A DNA stretch of 44,419 nucleotides, taken from assembly GCA_049644865.1 (NCBI GenBank), contig JBARSV010000004.1:1-44419 (forward strand), given 5' to 3'. The notes beneath the pieces are model-generated. The model had not been told where the DNA came from. It did no database searches and saw nothing but the letters and a program-made list of their open reading frames with translations. Made by a program: the position numbers and the translations under genes. How positions within the stretch are numbered: position 1 is the first letter of the stretch; each line of letters begins with the position of its first letter. Of this stretch, positions 1-6,276 are shown piece after piece. The stretch comes from JAPUDQ01 sp049644865 (GTDB lineage: Bacteria > Patescibacteriota > Saccharimonadia > Saccharimonadales > Saccharimonadaceae).

Positions 1-150
1 CCATTTCTCAAGAACGTCTACTGGGGCACTGATGGTATTTGGTCGGATGGCTACTTTGTTAGTACAGTTGGCATCAATGAGTCCGTCATCCGTAAATACA
101 TCGAGAATCAAGGGCAAGCTGATTCAGTGCAAATCAGCTGGCTGATTTGA
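1..150 (+). CDS. tnpA: IS200/IS605-family TnpA transposase, C-terminal fragment (cut by window start)
   Basis: The first 49 codons are open from the window edge to a TGA at 148-150. They read as the C-terminal end of a Y1 (HUH) transposase: a W-G-x-D-G-I-W-S-D-G-Y-F-V-S-T-V-G block followed by an I-R-K-Y-I-E-N-Q stretch, both characteristic of the TnpA tail. The HUH and catalytic Tyr region lie outside the window, so activity cannot be judged. The hairpin just downstream (162-182) fits an element end. The assignment rests on motif recognition only. Confidence 0.85.
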   Translation, partial: PFLKNVYWGTDGIWSDGYFVSTVGINESVIRKYIENQGQADSVQISWLI

Positions 151-161
151 AACAGCTAATA

Positions 162-182
162 CCCCGACCGTAAGGTCGTGGG
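162..182 (+). repeat. Hairpin with extrahelical T, candidate right end of the IS200/IS605 element
   Basis: The stem pairs CCCC at 162-165 with G178 and GGG 180-182, and GACC 166-169 with GGTC 174-177 around a GTAA loop. T179 is left unpaired. Imperfect subterminal hairpins with a bulged T are the known recognition structure of IS200/IS605 TnpA. The position 12 nt after tnpA fits this reading. A plain transcription terminator is the alternative, but only a short T-rich stretch follows. Confidence 0.6.
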
Positions 183-260
183 AAGTTTATTTCCCTAAAA
201 CACAATAATTATATTCGGCTGATTACTTTTCGCGATTATCCACTTTTTCTCACCTTGTTT

Positions 261-266
261 TACAAT
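261..266 (+). promoter_or_regulatory. Candidate -10 box (TACAAT) for the gene at 277
   Basis: TACAAT lies 10 nt before the ATG at 277, and no Shine-Dalgarno sequence is visible. This matches the short-leader or leaderless arrangement seen at several other genes in the window. No convincing -35 box is visible. Confidence 0.4.
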
Positions 267-276
267 AAATATAAGC

Positions 277-792
277 ATGAAGAAAACCCCATCAAATAAA
301 CAAGGTAGATTAAGCCCTACAAAAATTATCGTGCTGATAGTCACAGCAGTACTGGTAATATTACCCGTGTGGAACTGGTACGTGCACTACCAAGACAAAC
401 AAAAGTTCATGACACTCAAGCAAGATATGCTCTCGCTACAGACGGAGTTTAATAAGATTGACTCTGGTTGGACGTATAGCGAGAGTTGTAATTCTTCAGG
501 TGAGAAGTTCAAACAAAATCAGGCATCAAGCTGTGGCGTTGAGCTAAAGATTCAAAAGTCAGTTGATGTCAATAAATACCAAAAAATCATGCATGCAGCT
601 TCCATTACCGATAAGTATGTGTCATACGATTTTATGAATGGTGATGATAAGGTTATTGGCTTTGATTCATCATATGTGAAAAATAGTAAAGTTAAATGTG
701 GATTATCATCAAGATCATCAGCGTCAAGCGTTCTAACTTCTGTAGGCTGCCATGATTCTGCTCTCGACTTCTACTTCCCCAAAACTCAATAA
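277..792 (+). CDS. Membrane-anchored protein of unknown function
   Basis: This 171-residue protein has a short basic N-terminus and one transmembrane helix (about residues 16-37). A roughly 130-residue outside domain follows. It carries four Cys (near 70, 86, 141 and 158) that could form two disulfides. No family is recognised. The start is the only ATG near the -10 box at 261-266. The gene runs towards the GT4 gene, which ends 7 bp downstream on the other strand, so the two are convergent. The composition is AT-richer than the sugar genes that follow, in keeping with its place beside an insertion element. Confidence 0.75.
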   Translation: MKKTPSNKQGRLSPTKIIVLIVTAVLVILPVWNWYVHYQDKQKFMTLKQDMLSLQTEFNKIDSGWTYSESCNSSGEKFKQNQASSCGVELKIQKSVDVNKYQKIMHAASITDKYVSYDFMNGDDKVIGFDSSYVKNSKVKCGLSSRSSASSVLTSVGCHDSALDFYFPKTQ

Positions 793-798
793 CGCGCT

Positions 799-1959
799 TT
801 ATCGATAGTTATCATTTACAACCTTTTTCATTTTCTGTATGAAAAGGTTTTTATGAAAACGTTTGGCGAGGCGTTGCATGGCGGCGGGTTGGAATTGCAT
901 GGTTTCAAATCGTTGCAGAGCTGCGACGAGGGCTTTGGTCGTACGGGGCTCAAATGTTACGCCACCTTCGCCGTCGCGGATGATATCTTCGCTGCCACCA
1001 TGGGCGTAGGCGATGACGGGTGTACCGGCGGCGAGCGCCTCTACTTGTACGATGCCAAAATCTTCTTTGATAGGGAATATGTAGCCACGAGCTGCGCCAA
1101 ATAGTTCACTGACACATTCGTCGGTCGGAAAATGTTCAAATCTGATGGTCGGTCCGGCAATCGATTTGAGCCGTTCATGATCTGGCCCGCCTCCACTCAC
1201 GATAAGTGGTAACTTGAGCTCGTTGCAGGCGCGTATGGCAATCTCAGGGGTCTTGTACGGCAATACCTGCCGACCATGCGCAAGATAGTAGCTCCGTTCA
1301 GTAAGTCGCTTGGCATGTGAAGCAAATCGTTCGTATTGAACCGGTGGGTGGACAACGACACTGTCGCGGTCGTAGTATTGTTTGATGCGTTTTTGAACTT
1401 CCGTCGAATTCGCTACAAATGTATCAACGGCCTGTGCGGCACGATAATCAGCTCGTTTGAGAGCGGGTTTCATCAGCCAGAAACCAATTCGCGCTGGCCA
1501 ATTGAGCCAGCCAAGCCCAGGGTCTTTCATGTAGCTTTTCGGGTCGACCCAATAGTACCGAATGGGGGTGTGGCAATAGCAGATGTGCACTTGACCATCA
1601 CGTGTTTTGCGAACTTGTTTGCTTTCGGCACTACTGCTGCTGATGATGATATCGTAGGCACTAAGATCGAGATCGCGAAAGGCTTTGACGCGCAGCATCG
1701 GGAATAATTTGTGAAATTTACGTAAGGGGCGCGGAAGTTTTTGTAGCCAGGTTGTTTGGATAGGGAGGTTTCCTATCGTGTCGGATAAAAGCTTGTCAGG
1801 CTCATATACAGATGTAAATATATCAGCTTGAGGAAATGCTTCTTTGAGTGATAACACAACACGTTCTGCACCACCTAAGTTCGTAAGCCAGTCGTGGACG
1901 ATAGCTATCTTGGGAGTTGGGAGTTTCGCTATTGGAAGATGGCTATTGGAAGATGGCAT
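799..1959 (-). CDS. Glycosyltransferase family 4 (GT-B fold)
   Basis: The protein has about 386 residues. It begins with a Rossmann-type segment (K-I-A-I-V-H-D-W-L near residues 16-24) followed by G-G-A-E-R, the usual acceptor-side glycine loop of GT4 enzymes. Near the C-terminus it has the E-x7-E nucleotide-sugar motif (E-D-F-G-I-V-Q-V-E). It probably transfers a sugar to a lipid-linked glycan at the inner membrane face. I chose the ATG at 1959 because it overlaps the stop of the upstream gene as TAATG, which suggests translational coupling. An in-frame upstream start at 2001 would add 14 non-family residues. The first codons contain a 14-bp tandem duplication (1928-1955), which is not a multiple of three. 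The gene belongs with the sugar phosphotransferase upstream (2354-3784). Confidence 0.9.
   Translation of the reverse strand: MPSSNSHLPIAKLPTPKIAIVHDWLTNLGGAERVVLSLKEAFPQADIFTSVYEPDKLLSDTIGNLPIQTTWLQKLPRPLRKFHKLFPMLRVKAFRDLDLSAYDIIISSSSAESKQVRKTRDGQVHICYCHTPIRYYWVDPKSYMKDPGLGWLNWPARIGFWLMKPALKRADYRAAQAVDTFVANSTEVQKRIKQYYDRDSVVVHPPVQYERFASHAKRLTERSYYLAHGRQVLPYKTPEIAIRACNELKLPLIVSGGGPDHERLKSIAGPTIRFEHFPTDECVSELFGAARGYIFPIKEDFGIVQVEALAAGTPVIAYAHGGSEDIIRDGEGGVTFEPRTTKALVAALQRFETMQFQPAAMQRLAKRFHKNLFIQKMKKVVNDNYR
820..852 (+). terminator. Hairpin plus T-run, candidate intrinsic terminator for the gene at 277-792
   Basis: AACCTTTTTCAT (820-831) pairs with ATGAAAAGGTT (839-849), with one bulged T, and is followed by a T-run. 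It lies about 28 nt after the stop of the rightward gene and inside the last codons of the convergent GT4 gene, so its sequence also encodes that protein's Lys/Phe-rich tail. Confidence 0.5.
1928..1955 (+). repeat. 14-bp tandem duplication at the GT4 gene start
   Basis: GCTATTGGAAGATG occurs twice back to back (1928-1941 and 1942-1955), inside the first codons of the GT4 gene. Part of the array also forms one side of an imperfect inverted repeat flanking the four-helix-bundle gene (other side 2328-2349). Confidence 0.9.
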
Positions 1960-2324
1960 TAGCGCAGTCCTGCTTTGAATGCATTGAGTAATTTTTGACA
2001 TGATGTAATCGATTCGATTGTTTCATCAAGTGTTTGTTTTTCAACATATTGTAATCTATGTGCGAGATAGAGAAAGTTTTTGAGTTCGAGCAATGAACCA
2101 TAGGCCATAGTATAGAAATGCAATTTGTCGCTCTTTGTCTTTCTGCCGAACCCTTCTGCGATGTTTGCGGATACAGAATACGCAGCTCTACGTAGCTGGC
2201 TTGTCATGGCGAACATTTCTTCTTTTGGAAAATCTCTTGTCGTTTTGTATATTGCCACAGCTAAGTCTTGAGCGTGTTGCCATACCGTGAGATTTTCAAA
2301 TGACGTAATCGTTTGCTGAGCCAT
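1959..2324 (-). CDS. Four-helix-bundle protein (23S rRNA intervening-sequence / Avd-like family)
   Basis: The 121-residue, largely helical protein has the family pattern: F-E-x-L-x-V-W-Q-x-A at the N-terminus, then Q-L-R-R-A-A-x-S-V-x-x-N-I-A-E-G-F-G-R, then F-Y-x-x-A-x-G-S-L-x-E-L-x-x-x-L. This is the S23/IVP family, related to Avd of diversity-generating retroelements. Members are common as orphan genes in CPR genomes and their biochemical role is uncertain. The gene sits between two sugar-biosynthesis genes on the same strand. Its stop overlaps the GT4 start (TAATG). Imperfect 22-bp inverted repeats bracket it (1928-1949 and 2328-2349). No reverse transcriptase or template/variable repeat pair was seen nearby. 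Confidence 0.9.
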   Translation of the reverse strand: MAQQTITSFENLTVWQHAQDLAVAIYKTTRDFPKEEMFAMTSQLRRAAYSVSANIAEGFGRKTKSDKLHFYTMAYGSLLELKNFLYLAHRLQYVEKQTLDETIESITSCQKLLNAFKAGLR

Positions 2325-2327
2325 ATT

Positions 2328-2349
2328 CTAATAGCTACCTTCCATATGC
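2328..2349 (-). repeat. Imperfect inverted repeat partner of 1928-1949
   Basis: Read on the minus strand, this 22-bp stretch matches 1928-1949 of the plus strand at 16 of 22 positions, including the core blocks TGGAAG and GCTATT. The two copies bracket the four-helix-bundle gene, as terminal repeats would bracket a cassette. Confidence 0.5.
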
Positions 2350-2353
2350 TACG

Positions 2354-3784
2354 TTAACGCGCTCCGGTTTTTCTCAAAACGACGAGTACTGTTTTAAAGA
2401 GTATCTTGATGTCGAGCCAGAAGCTCCAGTTTTGGACATAGTATAGTTCGAGTTCGATACGTTCGCGGGTCGATATGTCGTTGCGGCCGGAGACTTGCCA
2501 TAGGCCGGTGACGCCGGGTCGGACTTCGTGAAGCAATGCACCGTGAGTGCGTGAGAACTTGGCCTCGAGCTCTTTTGCGGGGATCGGTCGTGGGCCGACG
2601 AGGCTCATGTCGCCCATGATGACATTGATCATTTGGCCGACTTCATCGAGTGAACTTTTGCGCAGGAAATTGCCCCATGGTGTGATGCGCGGATCGTTGG
2701 CAACCTTAAAGTCGCGTTTGTATTCTTCGATAAGATCATGACGTCCCATACGCTGAAATATTTCAATCGCGTCTTCGCCCGAATACTTTGGGATCATCGA
2801 GCGAAATTTATACATTGTAAATGGCTTGCTGTGCTTGGTAAGCCGAGTGTGCGTAAATAAAATTGGCCCAGGGTTAAAGATCTTTTGCAGCACAACAAGT
2901 AGCAGAAAAATCGGTATCCATACCGGCGATGCAATGATGATGCAGAGCAGATCGAAGATGCGTTTGACAACTTCACCCCAGCCGATGAGTGGCGATTTGT
3001 AGACGCTGATGATGGGGTAGCCGAGGAAGACATCGATATGGTTTTTGCCGGAGTAAAATTCGTTTTCGCCCGGTATAAAGCAATATTGGATGTGACGTTG
3101 TTGTGCGGCGTCCATGATAACGAGGTTTTTTTCGGGCGTGTCGTAAAGATTGGTTTGGATGATTGTGTCGATGCGCAGTTGATCGAGGTCTTTGAGTGCT
3201 GCCTCGGACGATGCATAGACTTTTGCGGGTGTGTCACCAGCATTGCCAGCGACGGCGACGACGCGAAACCCTGAGCGGCGCGTGACAGCGAGGTTGCGGG
3301 CGATGTCGGCCGTCGCGTTGTTGTTGCCGATGATGAGCACTCGCTGCGTGCCGATGTTGTAGGCGTACAGGACGTCGCGGAGCATCCTTAGTAACTCACG
3401 AAATAGCACAAGTATGACAAAAACCAGTATGACAGCGTAAAACGGTACGACGCGGCCCGGGAAGATTGGCTGGTCGATGACAAATGCGTACCCAATGACG
3501 ATAAGTATACCCACGACTGATGCAATGAGCAGTTTACCATACTCAGTCAATCGTTTGAGGTAGACATAGGGGCTGTATAAGCCAAACGTCATGAAGGTGA
3601 TCAGCCAAAACGGGACAAGTATGAGAAATGTTTGCATAAACTCACGGGCGGGTATGATGGCGAGCAATGCACGGCTATCATAACTGACGCGTAGCTTGTA
3701 GGCGATAGCAAAAGCCGCGAGAAATGCCAATGTATCGGCGAGTATAAGGGCAAGCGTGTAGAATCGGACGGTTTTAACTGGCAT
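2354..3784 (-). CDS. Polyprenyl-phosphate sugar phosphotransferase (WcaJ/WbaP-type initiating transferase)
   Basis: The 476-residue protein has four N-terminal membrane helices (residues 5-115), a Rossmann-like middle domain (V-L-I-I-G-N-N-N-A-T-A near 150) and another membrane helix near 280. The C-terminal bacterial sugar transferase domain shows K-R-x-F-D-L, Y-K-F-R-S-M, D-P-R-I-T, L-R-K-S-S-L-D-E, D-M-S-L-V-G-P-R-P and R-P-G-V-T-G-L-W-Q-V-S-G-R. It transfers a sugar-1-phosphate to undecaprenyl phosphate, the first step of lipid-linked glycan synthesis. Both length and domain order are normal for the family. It is the first gene of a leftward unit with the four-helix-bundle and GT4 genes, and is divergent from the Wzy/ligase-like gene 30 bp away. 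Confidence 0.95.
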   Translation of the reverse strand: MPVKTVRFYTLALILADTLAFLAAFAIAYKLRVSYDSRALLAIIPAREFMQTFLILVPFWLITFMTFGLYSPYVYLKRLTEYGKLLIASVVGILIVIGYAFVIDQPIFPGRVVPFYAVILVFVILVLFRELLRMLRDVLYAYNIGTQRVLIIGNNNATADIARNLAVTRRSGFRVVAVAGNAGDTPAKVYASSEAALKDLDQLRIDTIIQTNLYDTPEKNLVIMDAAQQRHIQYCFIPGENEFYSGKNHIDVFLGYPIISVYKSPLIGWGEVVKRIFDLLCIIIASPVWIPIFLLLVVLQKIFNPGPILFTHTRLTKHSKPFTMYKFRSMIPKYSGEDAIEIFQRMGRHDLIEEYKRDFKVANDPRITPWGNFLRKSSLDEVGQMINVIMGDMSLVGPRPIPAKELEAKFSRTHGALLHEVRPGVTGLWQVSGRNDISTRERIELELYYVQNWSFWLDIKILFKTVLVVLRKTGAR

Positions 3785-3798
3785 AGTATGTACTACTC

Positions 3799-3807
3799 AT
3801 TGTACCA
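3799..3807 (-). promoter_or_regulatory. Extended -10 promoter for the sugar phosphotransferase unit
   Basis: On the minus strand the sequence is TG-G-TACAAT, 14 nt before the ATG at 3784. The same extended -10 pattern precedes several other leftward genes in this window. Confidence 0.55.
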
Positions 3808-3814
3808 TTGAGAG

Positions 3815-5149
3815 GTGATGATACAACAGACGATCAGCCGTCCCGACCGACAGTTTCTCGGGGCTGTTCGCTGGTGTGCTGTAGTAGTGATGATGTTGAC
3901 GCCACAATATGGTTTTTGGTCGACGTGGTTAGGAACGCTTGTTGGTCCGTTGTGGCTGTGGAAAGCGTCGCTCGACATAATCGTAGCAGTACTAGCGCTT
4001 TTGCTGATAGGCTGGGCGCTGCTACATAGACAGACTATGCGGCCGATTGTTGGTCTCGCCTTTGTGCGGCTGATGATCGGGTTTTCCACCCTAGCACTCA
4101 TCGTCACGTCAGCTGTGTCTGTAGGCGGTGAACAATTGGCGGCCGGTCTGGCATTTGGGCTACGTTATATTTTGCTGTTTTGTATCATGTTTGCCACGTC
4201 GTGGCTGCTCGGGGTGGGGAAAGCATGGCGTACAATGACGCAGCGGTACCTCGTGCTAGTGACATTGTTTCTCGTGGGGTTCGGGTTGCTGCAGGTGACG
4301 GTATTGCCCGTTGACACCCTGACACAATTTGGCTATGGACCAGGTACTATCGCACCGGTGAGCACGATCGATAACAATCCTGATGCGCGTCGAGCATTCG
4401 CCACTATGCGCGGGCCAAATGATTTTGGAGCATTTATGATCGTGCTGCTCGCTGTAGCGTGCGTCATGACTATGCCACGACGTCAACGCTATGTCGTGGC
4501 TGCGGCGGCTGGGCTAGGTCTGCTCGTGTCGGGCTCGCGGAGTGCTATGCTTGGCGGTGGCATCGTGGTGGCGAGCGCGCTGGTACTGCGCTATGGTCGA
4601 CATGTGTTGCGGCGTCGCCAAGCAGTGGCCGGAATTGTCGTGGCTGCTATAGTCACGGTCGGGCTCGTGATTGCTGCGACGACCATACCGGAGCTGCGTC
4701 TGATCGTCTTTCATTCGAGTCCCGGTGATACCCATTTGACTGAGGGTTCGACCGACAAACACTGGCAGCAAACCGCCATGGGTCTCAAAGCTGTCGTTGA
4801 TCGTCCGCTCGGGTGCGGGCTGGGGTGTGCCGGACCGGCGTCGTTTTATGGTGAGGTGCCGAGTATTAGTGAAAATTATTATGTGCAAATCGCCGAGGAG
4901 ACAGGCATAGTTGGGCTCGTGCTGTGGGGCGCCATATTTGTAGTCGTGATGCGTGAACTGTACCGGCTAGCGCAGCGTGATGAAATTGCCCGCATGTTGT
5001 TCGTGTCAGGGCTGGGCATCACCGCGGTTGGGTTCTGGCTGCATGTTTGGGCAGATATTACACTCAGTTTGGTTTGGTGGGGTCTCGCCGGGCTCGTGAT
5101 AGGCAACGCCATGGCAAAATCGCACAAAACCCGCTATGATACTACGTAG
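3815..5149 (+). CDS. O-antigen ligase / Wzy polymerase-like membrane protein
   Basis: The roughly 444-residue protein has about ten hydrophobic helices spread over its length. A large loop near residues 295-355 contains the family-typical D-R-P-L-G-C-G-L-G block and the S-E-N-Y-Y-V-Q-I-A-E-E-T-G-I-V-G-L segment of the PF04932 (O-antigen ligase) domain. It would polymerise or ligate lipid-linked glycan outside the membrane. Start choice is between GTG 3815 and the next codon, ATG 3818; GAGAGG just upstream is very close for a Shine-Dalgarno. The gene is divergent from the sugar phosphotransferase and is followed after 3 bp by the GtrA-like gene. Confidence 0.85.
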   Translation: MMIQQTISRPDRQFLGAVRWCAVVVMMLTPQYGFWSTWLGTLVGPLWLWKASLDIIVAVLALLLIGWALLHRQTMRPIVGLAFVRLMIGFSTLALIVTSAVSVGGEQLAAGLAFGLRYILLFCIMFATSWLLGVGKAWRTMTQRYLVLVTLFLVGFGLLQVTVLPVDTLTQFGYGPGTIAPVSTIDNNPDARRAFATMRGPNDFGAFMIVLLAVACVMTMPRRQRYVVAAAAGLGLLVSGSRSAMLGGGIVVASALVLRYGRHVLRRRQAVAGIVVAAIVTVGLVIAATTIPELRLIVFHSSPGDTHLTEGSTDKHWQQTAMGLKAVVDRPLGCGLGCAGPASFYGEVPSISENYYVQIAEETGIVGLVLWGAIFVVVMRELYRLAQRDEIARMLFVSGLGITAVGFWLHVWADITLSLVWWGLAGLVIGNAMAKSHKTRYDTT

Positions 5150-5152
5150 TCT

Positions 5153-5659
5153 ATGAAAGCAAAACAAAAAAAGAGCCTCATCAAAGCGGCGATTGAATTT
5201 GTCAAGCTGCAACTGGCCGGTAACGTGCTGTTTTGGGGGACATATATCGGCTATTTCGTGTCCGACAAAATACTGCATCGACCGAGCATTATGGCCTTGG
5301 CGGTGGCCAGTCTGATCGCCCATGCGCTATTTTTTGTCATCAATCGCGAGTGGATATTTAGCGACAAGACCGGCGATCGCAAGACACGTAATGAGTTGGT
5401 ACGGTTCATTATCTTCATGGGGCTTAATTTTTGTATCAATCTCGGCATCATCGCGGGACTCGAAACGTACCTTGGTTTATCGCCATATGTTGGGCAGTTT
5501 GTTGCTGGACTGTTCTTTACGGTCTGGACGTTTGTCGGCTTAAAATTTTGGGTTTTTCACGAAACCAAACGGCATCATGCCCTGACTATTGATACGCCTA
5601 AACGAACGGAGAAGCGCCGTGCCCGAATCCGCGCCGCGACCAAGCAAAAAACAACGTGA
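5153..5659 (+). CDS. GtrA-like membrane protein
   Basis: The 168-residue protein has a basic N-terminus and C-terminus and four membrane helices. It carries the GtrA-family signatures F-x-x-N-R-x-W-I-F in the second loop and a final W-T-F-V-G-L-K-F-W-V-F block (PF04138). Family members are linked to movement of lipid-linked sugars across the membrane or to glycan decoration. It starts 3 bp after the stop of the ligase-like gene and overlaps the start of the LexA-like gene, so the three form one tight rightward unit. No good Shine-Dalgarno is visible, which suggests reinitiation from the upstream gene. Confidence 0.85.
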   Translation: MKAKQKKSLIKAAIEFVKLQLAGNVLFWGTYIGYFVSDKILHRPSIMALAVASLIAHALFFVINREWIFSDKTGDRKTRNELVRFIIFMGLNFCINLGIIAGLETYLGLSPYVGQFVAGLFFTVWTFVGLKFWVFHETKRHHALTIDTPKRTEKRRARIRAATKQKTT

Positions 5660-6059
5660 GCTACTGAGCTTTATCGACGGGTTTATCAAAGGGTATGGCT
5701 ATGGGCCGAGTTATCGCGAGATTATGCGGGCTCTCAACTATAAATCAGTCTCGACGGTGGCGACACATGTCGATAACCTTATCGCCAAAGGATTTTTAGT
5801 AAAGAAAGATAACTCAGCGCGGTCACTCAGTGTCATCGAACACGATTTGTCGCCTGGACATGAGCCGACCGCACACGCGCACGTCGACCTGCACAAGCAG
5901 TGGCTGGTCGAGCGCGTACAGATGCGTATCGACGCCTATCATGCCAAGCCTGACGAAAGTCGGCGCGAGCATGTCGAGACACTCATCGCAGCAGTACGAT
6001 TGCTTGTCAGTCATGAAATTGCTGATACCTTGCAGCAGAAACTTGATCAGACCTCCTAA
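5619..6059 (+). CDS. LexA-type winged-helix DNA-binding protein without a protease domain
   Basis: After a short Pro/Lys-rich lead, the protein has the full LexA N-terminal fold: K-Q-R-E-L-L-S-F-I, G-Y-G-P-S-Y-R-E-I (recognition region), S-V-S-T-V-A-T-H-V-D-N-L and G-F-L-V-K-K-D-N-S-A-R-S. The rest (about 75 residues) is helical and lacks the S24 Ser/Lys autocleavage domain, so it is unlikely to respond to RecA as LexA does. I prefer GTG 5619 as the start because GGAG at 5608-5611 lies 7 nt upstream; an in-frame ATG at 5589 would add 10 residues. It overlaps the GtrA-like gene. Its targets are unknown. tRNA-Asn lies 142 bp downstream in the same direction. Confidence 0.8.
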   Translation: MPESAPRPSKKQRELLSFIDGFIKGYGYGPSYREIMRALNYKSVSTVATHVDNLIAKGFLVKKDNSARSLSVIEHDLSPGHEPTAHAHVDLHKQWLVERVQMRIDAYHAKPDESRREHVETLIAAVRLLVSHEIADTLQQKLDQTS

Positions 6060-6201
6060 ACAGGTTAGAATAGTCGCTGTATCAATTCGTCTTACACGCG
6101 AGTCGCACCTTATTAACTACAGACCAGATACGCATGTAAATGTGGTTTGGTCTGGAAATATCGCCCCTTGATTTTGCACGTGTTTGATCAGGGGTGTATA
6201 T

Positions 6202-6276
6202 TCCGGCGTAGCGCAGCGGTAGCGCAGTTGACTGTTAATCAATTGGTCGCTGGTTCGAATCCAGCCGCCGGAGCCA
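6202..6276 (+). tRNA. tRNA-Asn (anticodon GTT), CCA encoded
   Basis: The cloverleaf can be drawn by hand. The acceptor TCCGGCG (6202-6208) pairs with CGCCGGA (6266-6272). The D-stem is GCGC/GCGC. The anticodon stem is GTTGA/TCAAT with anticodon GTT at 6234-6236. The T-stem is GCTGG/CCAGC around TTCGAAT. The discriminator G6273 is followed by encoded CCA. The recombinase gene on the other strand runs into its 3' half, the usual picture of an element integrated at a tRNA 3' end. Confidence 0.97.

Noticed and set aside
1959..2324. Avd-like gene as part of a diversity-generating retroelement
   Set aside because: No reverse transcriptase and no template/variable repeat pair is seen in the window; the gene is an orphan family member.
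6174..6202. TTGCAC-17-TATATT looks like a strong promoter just before tRNA-Asn
   Set aside because: The -10 would end on the first base of the mature tRNA, so transcription would start inside the tRNA. It is not a usable tRNA promoter; the tRNA may be read from the upstream gene.
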